64,000 nt of DNA from Allosphingosinicella sp036389345 (lineage in GTDB: Bacteria; Pseudomonadota; Alphaproteobacteria; Sphingomonadales; Sphingomonadaceae), in the NCBI GenBank assembly GCA_036389345.1, contig DASVQD010000055.1, positions 108,411 through 172,410 of the forward strand, given 5' to 3'. Positions within the stretch are counted from its first letter, which is position 1; the number at the start of each line of letters is the position of its first letter. Positions 28,075 through 36,192 of this stretch are shown here, one piece after another. Below the pieces are notes generated by a model. That model was not told where the DNA came from and did no database searches. It saw nothing but the letters and a program-made list of their open reading frames with translations. Made by a program: the position numbers and the translations under genes.

Positions 28075-29246
28075 CGGACAGGCGGCCCGACACGAAGCTC
28101 GTCCAGGGCGGGCGCCGAAAGGAATGGCGGGGCCGGTTGGTCAACCCGCCGGTCCACCGGGGCTCGACAATCCTGTTCGACAGCGTCGCCGAGATGCGCG
28201 CCGCCGGGCCGGGCTTCGGCAAGCCCTATTACGGCCTTCACGGAACCGCGACCCAATGGGCGCTCGCGGAGGCGCTCACCGAGCTGGAGCCGGGTGCGGT
28301 CGGGACGATGCTCTATCCGAACGGGCTTGCCGCCGTGACCGCGGCCCTGCTCTCGGTGCTGTCGGCGGGGGACGAGCTTTTGATGACGGACAGCGTCTAC
28401 GGTCCGACCCGGCATTTCTGCGACGTCTTCCTCAAGCGCTACGGCGTGACGACCCGCTATTACGATCCCCTCGTCGGCGCCGGGATCGCGGAGCTGATCT
28501 CCGATCGAACCCGTGCCGTGTTCCTCGAAAGCCCGGGCTCGCTGACGATGGAGGTGCAGGACGTCCCCGCCATCTGCGAGGCAGCCAAAGCGAGGGGCGC
28601 GGCGACCCTGCTCGACAATACCTGGGCCACTCCGCTCTTCTTCCCGGCCATTTCGGCCGGAATCGACCTGTCGATCCTCGCCGGCACCAAATATGTCGGA
28701 GGCCATTCCGACGTCATGCTCGGCTCGGTGACCGCCAACGCCGCCTGGTATCCGAGGCTCGAGCGGACGAGCTGGGACCTCGGACAGGCGGCCGCCCCAG
28801 ACGACGCCTGGCTGTGCTCGCGGGGCCTTCGGACGATGGGCGTGCGCCTCCGGCAGCATGAATCGAGCGCTCTCAGGATCGCCCGCTGGCTCGACGCGCA
28901 GCCGCAGGTCGCGGCGGTCCTCCACCCGGCCCTGCCCGATTGCCCGGGCCACGCTTGCTGGGCGAGGGACTTCAAGGGCGCGTCGGGGCTCTTCTCATTC
29001 GCACTGAACGGCGGCGGCGACTCCGAACGAACCCGTTTCCTCGAGGCGCTGGAGCTGTTCGGCCTCGGCTACAGCTGGGGCGGCTTCGAGAGCCTGGCGA
29101 TTCCCGTCGATCCCGAGCGCCTGCGCACGGCGACCCGCTGGACCTCGCCCGGCCCGCTGGTCCGGCTCCAGATCGGGCTGGAGGATCCGGACGACCTGAT
29201 CGAGGATCTGGCCGCGGGCCTCTGCTGCTGGGATCAGTCGCAGTGA
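28071..29246 (+). CDS. metC: Cystathionine beta-lyase (PLP, Cys/Met metabolism family)
   Basis: 391 residues of the Cys/Met-metabolism PLP family. Key landmarks: TKLVQGGRRKEWRGRLVNPP at the N-terminus, YYGLHGTATQWALAEALTEL, LDNTWATPLFFPAISAGID, and the Schiff-base lysine K207 in GTKYVGGHSDVMLGSVTAN. The C-terminal SYSWGGFESL favours MetC over other members. Reaction: cystathionine to homocysteine, pyruvate and ammonia. Starts in an ATGA with sseA; its own stop overlaps the GTG of mscS (GTGA). Confidence 0.92.
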   Translation: MTDRRPDTKLVQGGRRKEWRGRLVNPPVHRGSTILFDSVAEMRAAGPGFGKPYYGLHGTATQWALAEALTELEPGAVGTMLYPNGLAAVTAALLSVLSAGDELLMTDSVYGPTRHFCDVFLKRYGVTTRYYDPLVGAGIAELISDRTRAVFLESPGSLTMEVQDVPAICEAAKARGAATLLDNTWATPLFFPAISAGIDLSILAGTKYVGGHSDVMLGSVTANAAWYPRLERTSWDLGQAAAPDDAWLCSRGLRTMGVRLRQHESSALRIARWLDAQPQVAAVLHPALPDCPGHACWARDFKGASGLFSFALNGGGDSERTRFLEALELFGLGYSWGGFESLAIPVDPERLRTATRWTSPGPLVRLQIGLEDPDDLIEDLAAGLCCWDQSQ

Positions 29247-30550
29247 AAGGGCTGTTCGAACGGTTCGGAGTGACCTGGCCCACCTATAGCGACTGGATCG
29301 CGGCCGCCGTCGCCCTCGGCCTGGTCGCGGCCGCCTGGGGCCTCGCCTGGCTTGCCGGACGCTGGCTCGGACCGCGCCTTTCCGCTTTCTGGGAGCACCG
29401 CGCCGGTGGCCGGGGCGAGGCGCTGGCGAGCCGGATGTGCGACCTCACCCGCTATTTCACCGGCGCACTCCTCCTCGCCGTCATCATCAACTCGGACCAT
29501 TGGCGGCCGCTCGGGGCGATCGTCATCGGAGCCGGGCTGGCGGCGTGGGCGGCGATGCTGGTTTCGGGCCTGGTCCGCGGGCTTCAGATGCCGCGCTGGA
29601 TCGCCGCGCTCCTCGCCGCGGTCACCTTCTTCGCGCTTCTCGCCCGCGCCGCCGGAGGCCTCAAGCCGATCACCGACACGCTCGACCGGGTGGGTTTCAC
29701 CGCCGGGGAGACCCGGGTCTCGATCCTGACCGCGCTCCAGGTCCTGGTGACCCTGGTCGCGCTCTACGCGGTCGTGAAGCTCCTCAACCGGGTCGTCGGC
29801 CACTCGATCCACCGGGCGAGCGGCCTCGACGCGACCCAGCAATTGCTCGGCCAGAAGCTTGCAAGCGTCGCGATCCTGATCGCCGCCTTCTTCATCGGGA
29901 TCGACCTCATCGGGATCGACCTCACGGCGCTCGCCGTCTTCTCGGGCGCCTTCGGCCTCGCGGTCGGTTTCGGGCTCCAGAAGACGTTCGGCAACCTCAT
30001 CGCCGGGATCATCCTGCTGATGGACCGGTCGATCAAGCCGGGCGACGTCATCGTCGTCGGCGAGAGCTTCGGCAACGTCACCAAGATCGGGGTCCGGGCC
30101 GTCTCGATCGTCACCCGCGACGGCAAGGAGCATCTGATCCCGAACGAGAATCTGATGACCCAGGAGGTCGAGAACTGGTCTTATTCCTCCCGCGACGTCC
30201 GGGTCCACATCCCGGTCGGGGTCGCCTACGACTGCGACCTTCCGCTCGCCCAGAAGCTGATGATCCAGGCGGCGACCGAGGCGGGCAGGGTGATGCAGAA
30301 CCGCCCGCCCAAGGTCTGGCTGACGGCTTTCGGGGAAAGCAGCGTCGACCATGAGATACTGGTCTGGATCAGCGATCCCGAGCAGGGCGTCGGAAGCGTC
30401 CGTTCGGAGATATTGAACCGGGTATGGAAGCTGTTCCGCGAGAACGGCATCGACCTGCCTTTCCCGCAACGCGATCTCCACATCAAGGACTGGCCGGCTC
30501 CCCTCCCTGGAAGGGAGGGGGCCGGGGGTGGGTCCGCCGAAGGCGGCTGA
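29243..30550 (+). CDS. MscS family mechanosensitive channel
   Basis: About 435 residues. GTG start overlaps the metC stop. Five or so hydrophobic segments precede the MscS core: pore-lining helix region LAVFSGAFGLAVGFGLQKTF, then NLIAGIILLMDRSIKPGDVI and the beta domain VTRDGKEHLIPNENLMTQEV. Known role: opening under membrane tension to release solutes during hypo-osmotic shock; larger members may be modulated by other signals. The last residues (PLPGREGAGGGSAEGG) are encoded by the following palindromic repeat, so the native stop was probably lost or displaced. Confidence 0.9.
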   Translation: MKGLFERFGVTWPTYSDWIAAAVALGLVAAAWGLAWLAGRWLGPRLSAFWEHRAGGRGEALASRMCDLTRYFTGALLLAVIINSDHWRPLGAIVIGAGLAAWAAMLVSGLVRGLQMPRWIAALLAAVTFFALLARAAGGLKPITDTLDRVGFTAGETRVSILTALQVLVTLVALYAVVKLLNRVVGHSIHRASGLDATQQLLGQKLASVAILIAAFFIGIDLIGIDLTALAVFSGAFGLAVGFGLQKTFGNLIAGIILLMDRSIKPGDVIVVGESFGNVTKIGVRAVSIVTRDGKEHLIPNENLMTQEVENWSYSSRDVRVHIPVGVAYDCDLPLAQKLMIQAATEAGRVMQNRPPKVWLTAFGESSVDHEILVWISDPEQGVGSVRSEILNRVWKLFRENGIDLPFPQRDLHIKDWPAPLPGREGAGGGSAEGG

Positions 30551-30619
30551 AACTCCAAGCTCGTAAAGCCTCGCTGCGCTCGCCTACCCACCCCCAGTCC
30601 CTCCCTGCAGGGAGGGGGG
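30498..30619. repeat. Palindromic repeat (CTCCCTCCC / GGGAGGGGG type)
   Basis: Nested stems ctcccctccctggaagggaggggg and ctccctgcagggaggg flank cgggggtgggt / acccacccccag. It supplies the 3' end of the MscS gene on one side and abuts the stop codon of the converging gene on the other. Confidence 0.8.
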
Positions 30620-30620
30620 T

Positions 30621-30980
30621 TCAATCGGGCAGCCTCCGCCCCAGTTCCGCCAGCCCCTTCTCCAGCTCCTCGGCGACCCGCTCGGAGGCGGCCCGGACCG
30701 GCATCCCCGCTTCGTCGAGCTTGAGCAGCGCCCCAACCCCCGCCGCCGCCCAGCGCGCCGTCTCGGCGGCGAGCGAGTCGAACCTTTTCTGGTCGATCGG
30801 AAGCGCCCGGGCGTAGGCCGCGCTGATCCGGGCGGCCTCGTCGAGCACCGCATCGCCGGGCGAAAGCGAGGCCCGGCCGGCCAGTTCCTCGACCAAAGCG
30901 AGGACCTGCCTCAGCTGGGCGATCTGGGCGCCGGCGTCGGCGAGGCCTGGGGCGTAGAAAGGCGGCTGCTGCTGCGTCAT
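30621..30980 (-). CDS. Small hypothetical helical protein
   Basis: 119 residues, acidic-amphipathic and almost certainly all-helical: AQIAQLRQVLALVEELAG, AARISAAYARALPIDQKRFD, SERVAEELEKGLAELGRRLP. No signal peptide, membrane span or cysteine. No family recognised. ATG at 30980, ending at the edge of a palindromic repeat. The codon pattern (third positions nearly all G/C) matches its neighbours, which supports it as a real native gene. Confidence 0.65.
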   Translation of the reverse strand: MTQQQPPFYAPGLADAGAQIAQLRQVLALVEELAGRASLSPGDAVLDEAARISAAYARALPIDQKRFDSLAAETARWAAAGVGALLKLDEAGMPVRAASERVAEELEKGLAELGRRLPD

Positions 30981-31027
30981 GCGCTGCAGGATAAGGGGAC
31001 GAGGCTAAGGAAGGGTTGAGAGGAGCA

Positions 31028-31162
31028 CGTCGCCCCAGCGAAGGCTGGGGCCCCGGCGGGTGAAGATCGCCCGCGCTTTGACTCCCTGGGGTCCCAGCCT
31101 TCACCGGAGGTGAAGTTTATCCTGAGCGCCGCCGCAGGCGGCGTCGAAGGGCCGGGACGACG
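31028..31162. repeat. Composite palindromic repeat
   Basis: One half is the cgtcgccccagcgaaggctgggg element with partner ggtcccagcc; the other half carries tatcctgagcgccgccgcaggcggcgtcgaagggcc, related to the type found inside ileS. Two repeat types seem to have been inserted into each other. It fills the gap downstream of the DUF3035 gene. Confidence 0.75.
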
Positions 31163-31164
31163 GG

Positions 31165-31587
31165 CTATTGCGGCGTGGTCACCGTCGCGTCGCGGCCGGC
31201 GCCCGCCGGTGCGGCGACGATGGCCTGGGTGACCGCGCCCTTGTCGACCACGTTCGTGCCGGGATCGCCGGCGACGGAGCGGGCGCCGATCGCGACCCGG
31301 TCGCTTCCCGCCGAATTGAGCATCGAGCGCTCGCTCTGGCTGCGCGGCGCGGGGCCGCCGAACAAGGCGTCGAGGGCCTGGGTGCGGGCGTCGGTCCCGA
31401 CCGGGGTGGGCTCGCCGCTCTTGGGCGGGGTCAAGGCGTAATCGGGCGGGATGACGAGAGGCTGGTTGCGGGTGACCGCGAACTCGTCCGGCCGCTCCCG
31501 GCCGGCGATTCCGCCCGAGCCGCAGCCGGCAAGCACCAGGGTGGCGGTGCAGGCCGCTAGGCCGAGCTTGACGATACGCATAGTCAC
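31165..31587 (-). CDS. DUF3035 (BamF-like) lipoprotein
   Basis: 140 residues. Lipoprotein signal with lipobox LAGC (VLAGCGSGG), then the DUF3035 signature RPDEFAVTRNQPLVIPPDYA, followed by a low-complexity Ala/Gly/Pro tail. DUF3035 proteins in alphaproteobacteria have been associated with the outer-membrane BAM complex as BamF; whether this one is a BAM subunit is inference from family. GTG at 31587 overlaps the lspA stop (GTGA); ATG at 31581 is an alternative. The lipoprotein directly follows the gene for the signal peptidase that would mature it. Confidence 0.85.
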   Translation of the reverse strand: MTMRIVKLGLAACTATLVLAGCGSGGIAGRERPDEFAVTRNQPLVIPPDYALTPPKSGEPTPVGTDARTQALDALFGGPAPRSQSERSMLNSAGSDRVAIGARSVAGDPGTNVVDKGAVTQAIVAAPAGAGRDATVTTPQ

Positions 31588-32111
31588 TTTTCCTCCTCGG
31601 AGACCTTCCGGTCGCGCGTAAGCAGCGCCCGGACCAGCAATAGCAGGACGCCGATGGTAATGGCAGCGTCGCCGACGTTAAAGACCAAAAAGGGGTGGAT
31701 GTCGCCGAAATGCAGGTCGGCATAGTCGACGACATAGCCCAGCCGGACCCGGTCGAGGATGTTGCCGAGCGCCCCGCCGAGCACCAGAGCGAGCGCCACC
31801 ACGTCGTCGCGGCGCTTCTCGCGCCACATCCAGAAGGCGACGAAGGCGGCGATCGCGCAGGTCAGCCCCACCAGCAGCCAGCGGCCGACCTCGCTTCCGG
31901 CGTTGAGGAGACCCATCGAGACGCCGGTATTCTTCAGCCAGCGCAGGGTGAAGAAGGGCACGACGTCGATGGTCAGGCGATGGGGCAGCTGAAGCGGATA
32001 GGTTACCACCCATTTCACCGCCTGGTCGACGAGGAAGACCAAAAAGGCGACCGTCAGCCCCAACCTCCGGTTCTTCCTCACCCGATCCGAATCCCGGGAC
32101 AGATCAGCCAT
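31584..32111 (-). CDS. lspA: Lipoprotein signal peptidase (signal peptidase II)
   Basis: 175 residues with four membrane segments. Catalytic motifs: LKNTGVSMGLL and GGALGNILDRVRLGYVVDYADLHF, whose Asp together with the Asp of FLVFNVGDAAITIG forms the aspartic dyad. It removes signal peptides from prolipoproteins at the lipid-modified Cys. Overlaps ileS by 8 bp and the lipoprotein gene by 4 bp, giving an ileS-lspA-lipoprotein unit. Confidence 0.95.
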   Translation of the reverse strand: MADLSRDSDRVRKNRRLGLTVAFLVFLVDQAVKWVVTYPLQLPHRLTIDVVPFFTLRWLKNTGVSMGLLNAGSEVGRWLLVGLTCAIAAFVAFWMWREKRRDDVVALALVLGGALGNILDRVRLGYVVDYADLHFGDIHPFLVFNVGDAAITIGVLLLLVRALLTRDRKVSEEEK

Positions 32112-35076
32112 TCAAAACCCCCTCGCAGCGGGCGCACAGGCCCCCGTCCTCGCCGACTTCCGGAAGCAGCCGCCAGCAGCGGCCGCATTTCGCGAAATCG
32201 GACTTGGTCACTTCGATCGTCTCGCTCTGCCCCTGGGCGACCTCTGAAACGATATAGATTTCGGCCAGCTCGGAAAGCTCGGTGTCGAGCAGGTCGATCT
32301 GGGAATCCGGATAGAGCACTTTCGCCTCGAGGCTCGAGCCGATCACCTTCTCGCGCCGAAGCGGCTCGATGCTCTCGGTGACGTTCTCGCGCGTGGCCCG
32401 GATCAGGGCCCATTTCGAGCCCAGGGCCTCGTCGCGCCATCCGCCGTCGATCTCGGGCCATTCCAGAAGATGCACCGAGCCGCCCTCGTCCGGAAAGCGG
32501 GTCTGCCAGACCTCCTCGGTGGTGAAGCACAGCACCGGCGCCATCCAGCGCACCAGCGCATGGAACACGGTGTCGAGCACCGTTCGATACGCCCGGCGCT
32601 TGAGCGACGACGGAGCGTCGCAATAGAGGCTGTCCTTGCGGATATCGAAGAAGAAGGCGGAGAGGTCGTCATTGGCGAAATTCGAGATCAGGCGGACGTA
32701 GCGGTTGAACTCGAACCCCTCGATCGCCGAGCGCAGCTCGGCGTCGAGCTCGGCCAGGCGGTGGAGAACCCAGCGCTCCAGCTCGGGCATCTGCGCCGTG
32801 GGCACCCGCTCCGCTTCCTGGAAGCCGGCGAGCGCTCCGAGGAGGTAACGGAAGGTGTTGCGCAGCTTCCGATAGGCGTCGGTGGTGGTGGCGAGCACTT
32901 CCTTGCCGATCCGGACGTCCTCGAAATAATCGGTCGAGGCGGTCCACAGCCGAAGAATGTCCGCGCCGCTTTCCTTGAGCACCGCGAGCGGGTCGATCGT
33001 GTTGCCGAGGCTCTTCGACATCTTGCGCATGTTCTGGTCGAGCGCGAAGCCGTGGGTGAGAACCGCCTCGTAAGGCGCCCGGCCGCGGGTCCCGCAGCTT
33101 TCCAGAAGCGACGACTGGAACCAGCCGCGATGCTGGTCGGAGCCTTCGACGTAGAGATCGGCCCGGGTCCCCTCGCCGTAGCGCGCCTCGACGACGTAGC
33201 TGTGGGTCGATCCGCTGTCGAACCAGACGTCGAGGATGTCGTTGACCGGCTCATAATCCCCGAGGCTGTAGCCGTTGCCGAGCAGGGCCTGGTGGTCGGC
33301 TCCGAACCAGGCGTCCGCCCCGCCCTCGTGGAAGGCGCGGATGATCCTCGAGTTCACGACCGCGTCGCGCAGATACTCACCGGTCCTCCTGTGGACGTAG
33401 AGCGCGATCGGAACGCCCCAGGCGCGCTGGCGGCTGATCACCCAGTCGGGCCGGCCCTCGACCATCGCTCGGATCCGGTTCTTGGACTTCTCCGGCACCC
33501 AGCGGGTGTCGTCGATAGCGGCGAGGGCCGTTTCGCGGAGCGTTCGAGACCCACTCCGTTCGCCCTGAGCTTGTCGAAGGGCCTCATTTCCTTCCTCGGC
33601 AGAAGAAGAGATGGCTTCGACAGGCTCAGCCCGAACGGTTTCTAACTTCCCTGCTTTTCCGCTCACCCCGTCCATCGGAATGAACCACTGCGGAGTGCAG
33701 CGGAAGATGATCTTGGCCTTGGAGCGCCAGCTGTGCGGATAGCTGTGCCGGAAGTCGGCCGACGCCGCGAGAAGCCCGCCATGCTCGCCCAGCCCGAGGC
33801 AGATCGGACCGTCGGGCGCGTTGAACTTGGCGTTGATGACGGAGCCGAGGCCACCGAGCCACTCCCAGTCCGTCCGGTAGAAGCCGCCGTCGTCCACCGC
33901 GAAGACCGGATCGATCCCATGGGCCTTGCACAGCAGGAAATCGTCCTCGCCATGGTCCGGCGCCATGTGGACGAGGCCGGTTCCCTGCTCGGTGGTGACG
34001 AAGTCGCCAGCGAGGAAGGGGCGGGGCTTCGCGTAGAAGCCGCCGAGCTCGTGCATCGGATGACGGGCGACCGCGCCCTCGAGGTCGGCGCCCTTGAGCG
34101 CCCGCTCTTCGGTCCAGCTCAGGCCGAAGCCCTCGGGGGCGAGAGACGAGAATTGTCGCTCGGCGCGCGCCCTGAAGCTTTCGACCAGGTCGCGGGCGAC
34201 CAGGAACCGGCCCGCGAACGCGCCTAGAGCCGCATTGGTCTGGGTGTAGCGAGCCACTTCGGGAGCGTCGCCGTCGATTTGGGACCCAAGCACGACATAG
34301 TCGATCTCGGGCCCGAAGGAGAGTGCCTGGTTGACCGGGATCGTCCAGGGCGTGGTCGTCCAGATCACCGCCCGGGCGCCGGCCAGGTCCGGCGCTTTTG
34401 GCGCCTCGGCGATCGGGAACGCCACGTCGATCTGGGTCGAGATGATCTCCTCATACTCCACCTCGGCCTCGGCGAGGGCGGTCTTCTCGACCGGCGACCA
34501 CATGACCGGCTTGGCGCCGCGATAGAGCTGGCCGCTCTCGGCGAACTTCAAAAGCTCCTCGACGATCTTGGCCTCGGCCTCGAACTTCATTGTCAGATAG
34601 GGGTCGTCCCATTCGCCCATCACGCCCAGGCGCTGGAACTGCTCGGACTGTATATTTACCCATTTTTCTGCATAAACCCTGCATTCCGCGCGGAATTCGC
34701 GTGGGGGCACTGCATCCTTATCCAGTTTCTTCTTCCGGTACTGCTCCTCGATCTTCCACTCGATCGGAAGGCCGTGGCAGTCCCAGCCGGGCACGTAGGG
34801 CGCGTCCTTGCCGAGCAGCGACTGGGAGCGGACCACCATGTCCTTGAGGATCTTGTTCATGGCGTGGCCCATGTGGATGTCGCCATTGGCGTAAGGCGGG
34901 CCGTCGTGGAGGATGAAGCGCTCACGCCCGGCCCGGGCCTCGCGAAGCCGCTCGTACAGCCCGATTGCGGCCCAGCGCTTGAGGATTGCCGGCTCCTTTG
35001 CTGCGAGGCCGGCTTTCATCGGGAAGTCGGTCCTGGGAAGGAAGACCGAGTCTCTGTAATCGGGTTTTTCGGACAT
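32104..35076 (-). CDS. ileS: Isoleucyl-tRNA synthetase, with in-frame repeat-derived insert
   Basis: 990 residues, class Ia. HMGH (68-71, in PPYANGDIHMGHAMNK), the editing/CP1 domain, KMSKSLGNT, and a C-terminal zinc finger CGRCWRLLPEVGEDGGLCARC. Charges tRNA-Ile in the cytosol. Between WFIPMD and LRETALAAID, where relatives have only a few residues, there is an insert of about 30-40 residues; its core (about 480-507, VRAEPVEAI through ALRQAQGERSG) is the translation of a palindromic repeat at 33557-33638. The frame stays open, and the gene is essential, so the insert is presumably tolerated in a surface loop. Confidence 0.96.
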   Translation of the reverse strand: MSEKPDYRDSVFLPRTDFPMKAGLAAKEPAILKRWAAIGLYERLREARAGRERFILHDGPPYANGDIHMGHAMNKILKDMVVRSQSLLGKDAPYVPGWDCHGLPIEWKIEEQYRKKKLDKDAVPPREFRAECRVYAEKWVNIQSEQFQRLGVMGEWDDPYLTMKFEAEAKIVEELLKFAESGQLYRGAKPVMWSPVEKTALAEAEVEYEEIISTQIDVAFPIAEAPKAPDLAGARAVIWTTTPWTIPVNQALSFGPEIDYVVLGSQIDGDAPEVARYTQTNAALGAFAGRFLVARDLVESFRARAERQFSSLAPEGFGLSWTEERALKGADLEGAVARHPMHELGGFYAKPRPFLAGDFVTTEQGTGLVHMAPDHGEDDFLLCKAHGIDPVFAVDDGGFYRTDWEWLGGLGSVINAKFNAPDGPICLGLGEHGGLLAASADFRHSYPHSWRSKAKIIFRCTPQWFIPMDGVSGKAGKLETVRAEPVEAISSSAEEGNEALRQAQGERSGSRTLRETALAAIDDTRWVPEKSKNRIRAMVEGRPDWVISRQRAWGVPIALYVHRRTGEYLRDAVVNSRIIRAFHEGGADAWFGADHQALLGNGYSLGDYEPVNDILDVWFDSGSTHSYVVEARYGEGTRADLYVEGSDQHRGWFQSSLLESCGTRGRAPYEAVLTHGFALDQNMRKMSKSLGNTIDPLAVLKESGADILRLWTASTDYFEDVRIGKEVLATTTDAYRKLRNTFRYLLGALAGFQEAERVPTAQMPELERWVLHRLAELDAELRSAIEGFEFNRYVRLISNFANDDLSAFFFDIRKDSLYCDAPSSLKRRAYRTVLDTVFHALVRWMAPVLCFTTEEVWQTRFPDEGGSVHLLEWPEIDGGWRDEALGSKWALIRATRENVTESIEPLRREKVIGSSLEAKVLYPDSQIDLLDTELSELAEIYIVSEVAQGQSETIEVTKSDFAKCGRCWRLLPEVGEDGGLCARCEGVLNG
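33557..33638. repeat. Palindromic repeat inside the ileS coding sequence
   Basis: Arms ccgttcgccctgagcttgtc and gacaggctcagcccgaacgg flank a short spacer. The same arms are found inside the E2 gene at 42823-42908. Length keeps the ileS reading frame open. Confidence 0.9.
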
Positions 35077-35117
35077 TGGCGGGGGATTAGCCGGGAAGGC
35101 GGGGAATGGGAACCTCT

Positions 35118-35206
35118 CGTCGTCCCGGCGAAGGCTGGGACCCCGGCGGGTGAAGAGCGCCGGCGCCTTCGGCCCCCTGGGGCCCCAGCCTTCGCTGGGG
35201 CGACGG
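35118..35206. repeat. Palindromic intergenic repeat (CGTCGTCCCGGCGAAGGCTG type)
   Basis: Arms cgtcgtcccggcgaaggctggg and ccccagccttcgctggggcgacg around gcgggtgaagagcgccggcg. Same type as 1341-1428. Located between the glycerophosphodiesterase gene and ileS, inside an otherwise tight operon. Confidence 0.85.
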
Positions 35207-35223
35207 GCTGCTCTGGCGCCCCC

Positions 35224-36192
35224 TCAATTCTCCAGGGCCCGCCCCACCGAGTAGAAATCCTCGATCCACAGATAGCCGCGGAAGTCGCGCGGAACCTTCG
35301 CCAGCTGCTCCGGCCGCTCGATCCCGGCGATCTCGCCCTTTTCCCAGGGGCCGAGCAGGATGACCTTGGTCCCGACGCTCTCCATCCGGGCGATGAAGCG
35401 CTTGGGCCAGCCCCAGATCGCCCATTGGTAGTTGAGCGGCACCGCGACGACCGTGTTTCGGCAGGTCTCGGGCACGAAGCTCGTCCACCCCCATTTCACA
35501 TAGTCGGTGAGGCAGGCCTTCATCCCGTCCTTCCAGAAGGTCGTGGCGCCGGGCACCAGCTGCTTCATGCGGGCCGTCACGACGGGATGGCCGTAGAAGA
35601 CGTATTTGCCGTCGATCTCGACCCCGGCTCGGCGGAAGGCGGCGACCAGGGCGTCGGCGTCCCTCGGGTCCTTGCTCTTGAAGTTGAAGAAGAGCCGCAT
35701 CCGCGGAGTCTCTCGGAGCGCTTCCTCGACCGTCGGAATGCCGCCTATCCCCTTGCCGCGGAGCGGAAATGTTTTTCCACCGTCGGCGGTGTAGCCGTAG
35801 CCGACGTCCAGCCGCTTCAGCTCGGCGAGCGTCTTCCCGCGCACCGGCCCCTTGCCGTCGGTGCGGCAATCGAGGGTCCAGTCGTGGAAGACGACCATCT
35901 GGCCGTCGCTGGTGGGATGGACGTCGAGCTCGATGGCATCGGCTCCGAAATGCCGGGCGTTGGACATTGAGCGGAGGGTATTTTCGATGAAATCATGCTC
36001 CGAGGGGCGGATCCGGGTCGCGGTGCAGGTGTCGCGGCCGACTCCGGCGCGGTCGAACTGCTGGGCTAGGCCGCGATGGGCGACCGTGATCAGCGGCTTT
36101 TGCGAGCGGGGCGCGATCCACGACGCGTTGATCAGCGAGACCGTCACCGCGAAGGCCGCGACTCCCGTTCCGACCCATTGCCAGACCTTCAC
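35224..36192 (-). CDS. Glycerophosphodiester phosphodiesterase family protein
   Basis: About 322 residues. GTG at 36192 overlaps the ribF stop (GTGA); an upstream ATG at 36222 would overlap more. The N-terminus (WVGTGVAAFAVTVSLINASW) is a signal or anchor. GDPD landmarks: VAHRGLAQQFD (catalytic His of HRG), ENTLRSM, IELDVHPTSDGQMVVFHDWTL with the metal-binding Glu/Asp and second His. Hydrolyses glycerophosphodiesters to glycerol 3-phosphate and alcohol. An exported phospholipid-scavenging role is inferred. Its position between ribF and ileS interrupts a widely conserved gene order. Confidence 0.88.
   Translation of the reverse strand: MKVWQWVGTGVAAFAVTVSLINASWIAPRSQKPLITVAHRGLAQQFDRAGVGRDTCTATRIRPSEHDFIENTLRSMSNARHFGADAIELDVHPTSDGQMVVFHDWTLDCRTDGKGPVRGKTLAELKRLDVGYGYTADGGKTFPLRGKGIGGIPTVEEALRETPRMRLFFNFKSKDPRDADALVAAFRRAGVEIDGKYVFYGHPVVTARMKQLVPGATTFWKDGMKACLTDYVKWGWTSFVPETCRNTVVAVPLNYQWAIWGWPKRFIARMESVGTKVILLGPWEKGEIAGIERPEQLAKVPRDFRGYLWIEDFYSVGRALEN

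Noticed and set aside
33557..33638. Possibility that the repeat in ileS marks a frameshift or pseudogene
   Set aside because: HIGH, KMSKS and zinc motifs are all in one uninterrupted frame; the gene is best read as intact.
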